Source of the DNA: Kribbella sp. CA-293567
Lineage (GTDB): Bacteria > Actinomycetota > Actinomycetes > Propionibacteriales > Kribbellaceae
Length of the DNA stretch: 64,000 nt
Reading direction: 5' to 3'
Assembly (NCBI RefSeq): GCF_027627575.1
Contig: NZ_CP114065.1
Span: forward strand, 5,208,001-5,272,000
This document shows, in pieces, positions 57,864 through 64,000 of this stretch. Each line of letters begins with the position of its first letter. The first letter of the stretch is position 1. A program made the position numbers and the translations under genes. The notes beneath the pieces were generated by a model. The model was not told the origin of the DNA. It did no database searches and worked only from the letters and a program-made list of their open reading frames with translations.

Positions 57864-58760
57864 TGATCAATCCAACCCGCGACACCACTGCCGGTCGCAT
57901 CTACAACGACTTGCGGAACTCAGCACGCCGGCAAACGCGCCACTGACGAAGTCATGGTCGAATACGTCCTCGAACGATTCCTCTATCGACTCGCAACATC
58001 TCCAGCAGGCCGCGAACACTTCGTCCTCAAGGGCGGGCTACTCCTGGCGCAGTTCGGCGCTCGCCGAACGACGCGAGACATCGACATTCTCGGGCAGGCT
58101 TTCAGCGGCGAGGACACCGAGATCATCCGCCGCGTCAGGGCGATCGCCGCGACCGAATTCGACGACGGCGTCACGTTCGACGGCGCAAGCCTGAGAACCG
58201 CGCCGATTCGAGACGACGGCCGCTACCACGGACTACGGCTCGTCATGCCCGCCTCGATCGCCCGTGCACAACTCAAGCTTCAACTCGACGTCAGCATGGG
58301 TGATCCCATCACGCCTGAGCCCCAGCTCATCGCATACCAGCAGCTACTCGCGGATGGGACCTTCAGCATCCTCGGCTATCCACTTGCGACCGTCATCGCC
58401 GAGAAGCTGTCCACCGCCATCGAACTAGGCGACCTCAACACTCGCGACCGCGACTACGGCGACCTCTACCGCCTGCTACGCGCCAACACCCTCCGCGCCG
58501 ACGAAGTGTTCACGGCGCTCGAAGCCACAGCAACACACCGCCGCATCACCTTGCGACCACTCAGCTCGAGCATCACCGATCTTCCACACCAGCGACAGTC
58601 CTCCTACACCGCATGGCTTCGACGTCAGGGCCCAGCCGCCAGCGGCTACCCAACCAACTTCGCAGCCGCGGTCGCGGTGATCACAGCCTTCGCGGATCCG
58701 CTCGTCAGCGGCGAGGCCGGGGGCAAAGAGTGGGATCCTGAAAATGCTCGATGGACCTGA
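57863..58760 (+). pseudogene. AbiEii-type toxin gene with frame break near 57934
   Basis: The natural start ATG 57863 overlaps the antitoxin stop and reads INPTRDTTAGRIYNDLRN, the family's opening, then hits a stop after NSARRQTRH. The adjacent frame carries on with RATDEVMVEYVLERFLYRL through a complete AbiEii nucleotidyltransferase (268 aa from ATG 57954): KGGLLLAQ (residues 26-33), TRDIDI, and a long C-terminal helical region. One extra A in GGCAAACGCGCC (about 57933-57935) explains the break. The remainder lacks about 30 N-terminal residues. Possible but uncertain translation from ATG 57954. Confidence 0.8.
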
Positions 58761-59093
58761 CGAGCAGTACTCGGAGGCGCTCGATTCCATGCACACTCGA
58801 GTTCGAGACGGACAAGGTAACTGACCCATCGGCCAGATGCTGCTGGCCAAGTCTTCTGGACAAGGCTGAATGACCTCCGTGGCGTACAGGGACGCTACGT
58901 CCGTCGGCACCTGTGGACGATGCGCGCACGACTCGCGAGTTGGGGTGCGGCCAACCGTCGAGCACCCATCCGCCGCATCGCCTCAGCCACACCACCCAGG
59001 CCCGCGTCAGCTTCCCGCCGAACCGCACCCCCGCGCGGGTTCGGGTGGGCACAACGCTCAAGCTGACTCGCGAGTTCGGGTGGGGCGAACACC
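58761..59093 (+). repeat. 333-base gene-free stretch with repeated CGCGAGTT-type words
   Basis: No credible gene. The palindromic word ACTCGCGAGT is at 58931-58940 (followed by TGGGGTG) and 59066-59075 (followed by TCGGGTGGGG); a related CGCGGGTTCGGGTGGGC is at about 59034-59050. They may be parts of a small dispersed element or operators. Nothing else is seen between the toxin and dusB. Confidence 0.4.
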
Positions 59094-60215
59094 TCAGCCG
59101 CCGGAGATACCGATTTCCGCGTCGGCCATGTCAGTCCCCAGTCCGTCCGTGTCGTCGAGCCAACCGTGCGGGAGGATGACGTGGTCGCGGGGACTGCCTT
59201 GGCGGCCTCGCGGGGAGCCGAGTTCCTGGACCGGGAACGGCGCCGACGGGTCGAGCTGGGAGAGCAGTTCGTCCAGGCGGGCGAGGGAGTCGACCATGCC
59301 GAGCGAGGCGCGGAGTTCGCCGCCGGCGGGGAAGCCTTTCAGGTACCACGGGACGTGTTTGCGGAAGTCGCGGAGGCCGCGGTCTTCGCCCATCAGGCCG
59401 GCCAGCAGTTCGCCGTGGCGGCGCATCACGGTCGCCACCTCGCCCAGGGTCGGCAGGTTCAGAGCCTCGCCGCCGGCGAAAGCAACCGCGAGATCCCGGA
59501 ACAGCCAAGGCCGGCCCAGGCAGCCACGACCGACAATCACCCCGGCACAGCCGGTCTCAGCAACCATTCGGAGCGCGTCAGACGCCTCCCAGATATCGCC
59601 ATTGCCCAGCACCGGGATGTTGACGTGCTCGACCAGCTCGGCGATCTTCGTCCAGTCCGCCTGACCCGAATAAGCCTGCGCCGCAGTACGCCCGTGCAGC
59701 CCAATCGCCGCCGCGCCCGACTCCTCGGCGATCCGGCCCGCGTCGAGATAGGTCTGATGCCCGCTGTCGATCCCGATCCGGGTCTTCATCGTCACCGGAA
59801 TCCCGTACGGCGTAGCCGCCTTCACCGCCGCCTGCAGGATCGCGCCGAGCAGATTCCGCTTCCAGGGAAGGGCTGCGCCGCCACCCTTGCGGGTCACCTT
59901 CGGCACCGGGCAGCCGAAGTTCAGGTCGACGTGCGCCACCCCGTACTCCGAGCACAGCAGCTCGACCGCGCGCCCGACATAGACCGGATCGACGCCGTAC
60001 AACTGCACCGACCGCACGGTCTCGCGCTCATCGAAGGTCAGCATGTCGAGACTCTTCTGATCGCCCTCGACGATCCCGCGCGAGGTGATCATCTCGCAGA
60101 CGTAGAGCCCGGCGCCCTGCTCGGCACACAGCCGCCGGTACGCCGCGTTGGTGATCCCCGCCATCGGCGCGAGCACCACCGGGGTGTCGATCGTCAGGTT
60201 CCCGAGCTTCAGCAT
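59094..60215 (-). CDS. dusB: tRNA-dihydrouridine synthase
   Basis: 373 aa from ATG 60215; a longer upstream reading overlaps the next gene and is rejected. Flavin-dependent reduction of tRNA uridines. Dus features: APMAGITNAAYR, catalytic Cys C102 in DLNFGCPVPKVTRKGGGAAL, then VTMKTRIG, IGLHGRTAAQAYSG, VLGNGDIWE and GVIVGRGCLGRPWLF. It belongs to the DusB/Nifr3 group. The gene is two bases downstream of the lipoprotein gene, in a leftward run with glyS. Confidence 0.94.
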   Translation of the reverse strand: MLKLGNLTIDTPVVLAPMAGITNAAYRRLCAEQGAGLYVCEMITSRGIVEGDQKSLDMLTFDERETVRSVQLYGVDPVYVGRAVELLCSEYGVAHVDLNFGCPVPKVTRKGGGAALPWKRNLLGAILQAAVKAATPYGIPVTMKTRIGIDSGHQTYLDAGRIAEESGAAAIGLHGRTAAQAYSGQADWTKIAELVEHVNIPVLGNGDIWEASDALRMVAETGCAGVIVGRGCLGRPWLFRDLAVAFAGGEALNLPTLGEVATVMRRHGELLAGLMGEDRGLRDFRKHVPWYLKGFPAGGELRASLGMVDSLARLDELLSQLDPSAPFPVQELGSPRGRQGSPRDHVILPHGWLDDTDGLGTDMADAEIGISGG

Positions 60216-60217
60216 GG

Positions 60218-60943
60218 TCAGGCCTTCGCCACCAGGACTTGACCGTTGCCGGAGATCCGCGCCCGGTAGGGCTGCACCGCGTTCGCCGTGGTCGTCACGT
60301 CGCAGGACAGCGCCTCGCCGGCGGGCTTGACGATCGCGACGTCGTCCATCGTGCAGGTGACCTTCGCGGCATCGGGCACCGTCCGCAGGACCGCGTCGAC
60401 CACCTTCGGCCGAACGATCGCCACCTCGTCGGAGGTGAACTTGTACGACGCGCTGTACTGCTTCGCGTCGACCGTCAAGGTCCCCTGGTACGACTTGCCC
60501 GCGTAGGTGACCGTGCAGTCCAGCGTGTGCTTGCCCGCTGTCTCCGCCTTGTCGATGCCCGGACAGTTCACCGTTGTGGTGGCAGCGCGGCCCGCGGTGA
60601 CCTGCGTCTGCTTCGAGATCGCGAACCGGATCCGCTGGGCCAGCGGCGCATCCGAGGCCGGCTCGCCCTTGACCGACGGGGTCGGCCACGGCTTCGACGG
60701 GGTCGGCAGCGGGGTGAGCGACGGCGTCGAAGCGGTCGGGATCGGCGCGGTGGAGCCGGGCGCGGAAGGCGTCGAGCCGGTCGAGCCGGTGGTCGGACTG
60801 GACGCGGGCGGGTTGCTCGCGTCCGGCGCGGAGTCCGAGCAACCCGCGACCAGGAACACCAGCAGGGCGCTCAGCCCGAAGACGGCCACGCCGAACTTCG
60901 TCCGGCTGGGCGTCAGCAATCCACGCAGCGTCGGTCCGGGCAT
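60218..60943 (-). CDS. lipoprotein with DUF4333-like C-terminal domains
   Basis: 241 aa from ATG 60943. A hydrophobic signal (VAVFGLSALLVFLVAGCSDS) with lipobox VAGC, then a Ser/Thr/Pro-rich linker, and a beta-rich C-terminal region with two repeated units (TTTVNCPGID...HTLDCTVTYAGKSY and AKVTCTMDDVAIV...ALSCDVTTTANAV), each with a Cys pair, like DUF4333. Probably anchored on the outer face of the membrane. It lies two bases after the glyS stop; role unknown. Confidence 0.75.
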   Translation of the reverse strand: MPGPTLRGLLTPSRTKFGVAVFGLSALLVFLVAGCSDSAPDASNPPASSPTTGSTGSTPSAPGSTAPIPTASTPSLTPLPTPSKPWPTPSVKGEPASDAPLAQRIRFAISKQTQVTAGRAATTTVNCPGIDKAETAGKHTLDCTVTYAGKSYQGTLTVDAKQYSASYKFTSDEVAIVRPKVVDAVLRTVPDAAKVTCTMDDVAIVKPAGEALSCDVTTTANAVQPYRARISGNGQVLVAKA

Positions 60944-60945
60944 CG

Positions 60946-62331
60946 TCAGCAACCCACCAGACGCTGCGCGAGGTAGCCGGTCACCTCGGTCAGCGCGACC
61001 CGCTCCTGCTTCATCGAGTCCCGCTCGCGGATCGTCACCGCCTGGTCGTCGAGGGTGTCGAAGTCGACCGTGATGCAGTACGGCGTACCGATCTCGTCCT
61101 GGCGGCGGTAGCGCCGGCCGATCGCCCCGGCGTCGTCGAAGTCCACGTTCCAGTTCTGCCGCAGCTCGCCGGCCAGGGCCTTGGCCTTCGGGGACAGGTC
61201 CGCGTTGCGGGACAGCGGCAGCACGGCCGCCTTGACCGGCGCCAGCCGCGGGTCGAAGCGCAGTACGGTCCGCTTGTCGACGCCGCCCTTGGCGTTCGGT
61301 GCCTCGTCCTCGGTGTAGGCGTCCAGCAGGAAGGCCAGCACGTTGCGGGTCAGGCCGGCGGCCGGCTCGATCACGTACGGCGTCCAGCGCTCGCCCTTCT
61401 CCTGGTCGAAGTAGGACAGGTCGACGCCGGAGTGCTTGGAGTGCGTGGACAGGTCGAAGTCGGTCCGGTTCGCGATCCCCTCCAGCTCGTCGAACTCCTT
61501 GCCGCCGAAGTGGAACTTGTATTCGATGTCGACGGTCCGCTTGGAGTAGTGGCTGAGCTTCTCCTTCGGGTGCTCGTAGAACCGCATGTTGTCCGGGTTC
61601 AGCCCGAGCCCGAGGTACCAGTCCCAGCGGGTCTTCAGCCAGTACTCGTGCCACTCCTCGTCCGCGCCCGGCGGGACGAAGAACTCCATCTCCATCTGCT
61701 CGAACTCACGGGTCCGGAAGATGAAGTTGCCGGGGGTGATCTCGTTGCGGAAGCTCTTGCCGACCTGGGCGATCCCGAACGGCGGCTTCTTCCGCGCCGT
61801 GCCCATCACGTTGGCGAAGTTGACGAAGATGCCCTGGGCGGTCTCCGGCCGCAGGTAGTGCAGGCCTTCCTCGGACTCGACCGGGCCGAGGTAGGTCTTC
61901 AGCAGGCCGTTGAACATCCGCGACTCGGTGAAGGTGCCCTTGTTCCCGCAGTTCGGGCAGGACAGCTCGTCCAGCTTGACCTCGTCGGCGTCCTTGTTCT
62001 TCCGCCGGGCGAAATCCTCCCGCAGGTGGTCGTCGCGGTAGCGCTTGTGGCAGGACTGGCACTCGGTCAGCGGGTCGACGAACTCCTGCAGGTGACCGGA
62101 GGCCTCCCAGACCCGGGTCGGCAGGATGACCGAGGAGTCCAGCCCGACGATGTCGTCGCGACTGGTCACCATCGAGCGCCACCACTGGGTGCGCACGTTG
62201 TTCTTCAGCTCGACGCCGAGCGGTCCGTAGTCCCAGGCCGACTTGGTACCACCGTAGATCTCGCCGCACGGGTAGACGAAGCCTCTCCGCTTACTGAGGC
62301 TGACGACGGCATCGACGGTATCCACGGGCAC
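60946..62331 (-). CDS. glyS: glycyl-tRNA synthetase (alpha2 type)
   Basis: 461 aa from GTG 62331 (GTG 62325 is also possible; CTGGAG upstream). Class II synthetase of the single-chain type: YPCGEIYGGTKSAWDYGPLG, zinc site CQSCHKRY and SCPNCGNKG, motif 2 region FRNEITPGNFIFRTREFEQM, and motif 3 and anticodon-binding domain DFDTLDDQAVTIRERDS. Essential gene. Lies first in a leftward run with the lipoprotein and dusB. Confidence 0.95.
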   Translation of the reverse strand: MPVDTVDAVVSLSKRRGFVYPCGEIYGGTKSAWDYGPLGVELKNNVRTQWWRSMVTSRDDIVGLDSSVILPTRVWEASGHLQEFVDPLTECQSCHKRYRDDHLREDFARRKNKDADEVKLDELSCPNCGNKGTFTESRMFNGLLKTYLGPVESEEGLHYLRPETAQGIFVNFANVMGTARKKPPFGIAQVGKSFRNEITPGNFIFRTREFEQMEMEFFVPPGADEEWHEYWLKTRWDWYLGLGLNPDNMRFYEHPKEKLSHYSKRTVDIEYKFHFGGKEFDELEGIANRTDFDLSTHSKHSGVDLSYFDQEKGERWTPYVIEPAAGLTRNVLAFLLDAYTEDEAPNAKGGVDKRTVLRFDPRLAPVKAAVLPLSRNADLSPKAKALAGELRQNWNVDFDDAGAIGRRYRRQDEIGTPYCITVDFDTLDDQAVTIRERDSMKQERVALTEVTGYLAQRLVGC

Positions 62332-62377
62332 GTTTCGACTCCAGAGTGGTGGTACGGGAAGGGACCAGGTTATCCGG

Positions 62378-62674
62378 TCAGCGGTGCGGTGAGAATTCAC
62401 TCAGATCGTCGTAGGCGGACGGTTCGTCGATCGCCTGCGACAGCAGCGGCACGGCCGCCAGCTTGACCTCGTACGGCGACAGCGCGCGCCGGTAGCTGCC
62501 GATGTTCAGCCACTCCATGCTCAGCGCCAGCAACTCGGGGTCGTCGGCGTTGCGCCCGGTCCTGGCCGCGACGAAACCCTTCTGCCGCGACAGCACCTCG
62601 ACGGCGGTCTCCAGCCGGCCGATGAACTCCGGCTGAGCGGCCTCTTCGACCCGGAACCTGATCACCACGAACAC
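62378..62674 (-). CDS. ABM-type monooxygenase domain protein
   Basis: 98 aa from GTG 62674. Ferredoxin-like small domain: VVIRFRVEEAAQPEFIGRLETAVEVLSRQKGFVAARTGRN, then LLALSMEWLNIGSYRRALSPYEVKL. Antibiotic-biosynthesis-monooxygenase family; many members are of unknown function. It lies 46 bases upstream of glyS and may share its promoter region. An earlier in-frame start (62758) is possible. Confidence 0.75.
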   Translation of the reverse strand: MFVVIRFRVEEAAQPEFIGRLETAVEVLSRQKGFVAARTGRNADDPELLALSMEWLNIGSYRRALSPYEVKLAAVPLLSQAIDEPSAYDDLSEFSPHR

Positions 62675-62747
62675 TCGCGACAGCGTACGGCGTCGCCCGG
62701 GGTCACCGGCCGCTGGCCCTGCTCCGGTGGCCTGGAATGATGGGGGA

Positions 62748-63059
62748 ATGAGCAGCACACCCAGCAGTCAGCCGGTCAGTCCGCTCCGGGCGCGGATCAC
62801 CAAGGCCAGCTACCCGATCGTCGCCAGGTTGCACGGGATGCCGAAGCTGACGCTGCCGGGGATCACGCTCGTGCTCGTGCTGGTCGGTGTCTTCGCCCCG
62901 ATCAGCTTCGGCGTACCGGCGCTGGTGCTGCTGGCCCTCCTGCTCGGCTGGCTCGGGTTCCTGTCCTGGCCGGTGGTCGGCAACGGGGCCCGCTTCCTGC
63001 GGATCTTCACGGTGCTGGTGATCCTGCTGTTCGCGGTCTCCCGGATCGCCAACCCCTGA
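62748..63059 (+). CDS. small membrane protein, DUF6703-like
   Basis: 103 aa from ATG 62748 (GGGGGA upstream). Two hydrophobic spans: about residues 38-68 (ITLVLVLVGVFAPISFGVPALVLLALLLGWLG, one or two crossings) and 86-100 (FTVLVILLFAVSRIA). The N-terminus is basic. It resembles small actinobacterial membrane proteins annotated DUF6703, an assignment not checked. It is divergent from the ABM gene. Confidence 0.65.
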   Translation: MSSTPSSQPVSPLRARITKASYPIVARLHGMPKLTLPGITLVLVLVGVFAPISFGVPALVLLALLLGWLGFLSWPVVGNGARFLRIFTVLVILLFAVSRIANP

Positions 63060-63091
63060 CCTGACCGGCCACACCTGACCCGGCCGTCCGG

Positions 63092-64000
63092 TCACCAGTC
63101 GTGGACGGTCCCGTCCGCGAGGCGGTTGACCGGCAGGTAGGCCGCGGCGTACGGGTGCGCGGCGGCCAGTTCCTCGTCCAGCTCCACGCCCAGCCCCACC
63201 GCCTCGCCGGGATGCAGGTGGCCGTCGGTGAACGTGAACGCGTGCCGGAACACCTCGTCCGTGGCGGCGGTGTAGCCGGCGTACTCCTGGATGCCGAAGT
63301 TGTGGATCGCCAGGTCGAGGTGGATCGCGGCGGCCATCCCGACCGGCGAGATGTCCTCGGGTCCGTGGATGGCGCTCTTGATCTGCTGCTGGGCGGCGAA
63401 GTCGAACAGCTTCCTGATCGGCGAGACCCCACCGAAGTGCGTGACGGCCGCCCGGACGTAGTCGATCAGCTGCTCGTTGACCAGCGTCCGGAAGTCGTGG
63501 ACGGTGTTGAAGACCTCACCGATCGCCAGCGGCGTGGTGGTGTGGCTGCGGACCAGGCGCAGGCCCTCCTGGTTCTCGGCGGGTGTGCAGTCCTCGAGCC
63601 AGAACAGGTCGTACGGCTCCAGGTCTTTGCCCAGCCGCGCGGCCTGCTGCGGCGTGAGCCGGTGGTGGGCGTCGTGCAGCAGCGGCAGCTCCGGACCGAA
63701 CTCGTTGCGAACCGCCTCGAAGACGGTCGGCATGTGGCGCAGATAGGCGCCGGTGTCCCAGTCCTCGACCAGCGGCCGCACTCGGCCGTCCGGCGTGGTC
63801 TCCGGCCCGCCGCCGACTCCGTACACCCGCTGCAGGCCGGGGATGCCGGTCTGGATCCGGATCGACTGGTACCCCTGCTCCAGCCGCGCCCGGACCGAGT
63901 CGAACAGCTCCGGTACGTCGCGCCCGCTGGCGTGACCGTAGGTGCGCACCCGATCGCGGCTGGCCCCACCGAGCAGCTGGTACAGCGGCAGGCCGGCCAC
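63092..64000 (-). CDS. enolase-superfamily D-mannonate/gluconate dehydratase-type (5' truncated)
   Basis: 302 C-terminal residues seen; the gene continues past the window's right edge. The enolase-superfamily barrel is complete with DAHHRLTPQQAARLGKDLEP, LEDCTPAENQEG, then IGEVFNTVHDF, and HGPEDISPVGMAAAIHLDLA. These match the ManD/RspA subgroup, in which an Asp, Glu and Glu bind magnesium and an HGPED-type loop closes the site. Such enzymes dehydrate D-mannonate or D-gluconate. Substrate is unclear from sequence. Confidence 0.85.
   Translation of the reverse strand: MAGLPLYQLLGGASRDRVRTYGHASGRDVPELFDSVRARLEQGYQSIRIQTGIPGLQRVYGVGGGPETTPDGRVRPLVEDWDTGAYLRHMPTVFEAVRNEFGPELPLLHDAHHRLTPQQAARLGKDLEPYDLFWLEDCTPAENQEGLRLVRSHTTTPLAIGEVFNTVHDFRTLVNEQLIDYVRAAVTHFGGVSPIRKLFDFAAQQQIKSAIHGPEDISPVGMAAAIHLDLAIHNFGIQEYAGYTAATDEVFRHAFTFTDGHLHPGEAVGLGVELDEELAAAHPYAAAYLPVNRLADGTVHDW

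Noticed and set aside
59094..60842. 582-aa reading of dusB
   Set aside because: The extra 209 residues are low-complexity and overlap the lipoprotein gene; the APMAGITNAAYR start at ATG 60215 is the family's normal N-terminus.
62341..62420. T-box or riboswitch upstream of glyS
   Set aside because: The gap to the upstream gene is about 46 bases, far too short, and no T-box-like sequence is seen.
1..64000. Insertion sequences or CRISPR arrays
   Set aside because: No transposase, terminal inverted repeat pair or regularly spaced repeat was seen anywhere in the window.

Overview
The window is GC-rich actinobacterial DNA. Gene order, protein style and GC-biased third codon positions point to a soil actinomycete, most likely Nocardioidaceae and plausibly Kribbella; the genus is inferred from remembered protein resemblance, not tested. 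It has two parts: the right-hand end of an integrated long-tailed (siphovirus-type) prophage (1 to about 21.4 kb) and ordinary chromosome with accessory islands (21.4-64 kb).

Prophage, 1-18.48 kb, all rightward: portal (partial), MuF/VG15-like protein, Asp-rich scaffold, major capsid, a chain of head-tail connector, head-closure, tail-completion and terminator proteins, tail tube, tail chaperones G and G-T (joined by an apparent -1 frameshift at 7732-7738), tape measure (1238 aa), distal tail protein, a polyglycine-rich tail-tip protein, baseplate/minor tail proteins, then lysis genes (M15 peptidase, GH19 muramidase/chitinase-like enzyme, holin). The run ends in a 15-bp-stem terminator (18448-18481). 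No integrase, terminase or early gene is seen, so they would lie left of the window. Between that terminator and tRNA-Asn (21414-21486, minus) is an accessory block: two small leftward genes with a likely leaderless promoter, a rightward trio (82-aa protein, DUF6879-type protein, XRE/DUF5753-type regulator) and a leftward membrane-anchored protein. The tRNA 3' end faces the prophage, as expected if it is the attachment site.

Chromosome, 21.5-28 kb (leftward): unknown 180-aa protein, a group-2-like sigma factor, dnaG, a start-less gene remnant, an FAD ferredoxin reductase and dgt. 28-36 kb: a large polytopic membrane protein, RibD/DHFR-like reductase with a TetR regulator and a divergent alpha/beta hydrolase sharing an operator, an XRE-MurA fusion with a perfect 18-bp palindrome before its start, and divergently a 410-aa protein built from four Phd-like units. 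36-46 kb: YCII protein, methyltransferase, membrane protein, ppdK, a VWA/MoxR-ATPase pair, a class C beta-lactamase-like gene split by an internal deletion, and a ClpN-HTH protein with twin operators over its promoter.

46-64 kb: mug, an HSL-family esterase with divergent TetR regulator and paired operators, an 1110-aa helical-repeat protein, a stand-alone LigD-type polymerase domain, a secreted M4 protease, a LuxR-type regulator, an AbiE toxin-antitoxin pair whose toxin frame is broken, dusB, a lipoprotein and glyS in one leftward run, an ABM monooxygenase, a small membrane protein and a partial mannonate-dehydratase-type enolase.

The strongest candidates for something undescribed are the XRE-MurA fusion with its own apparent operator, the tetra-Phd-like neighbour, and the ClpN-HTH protein with a double-operator leaderless promoter. 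None can be proved novel without database searches.
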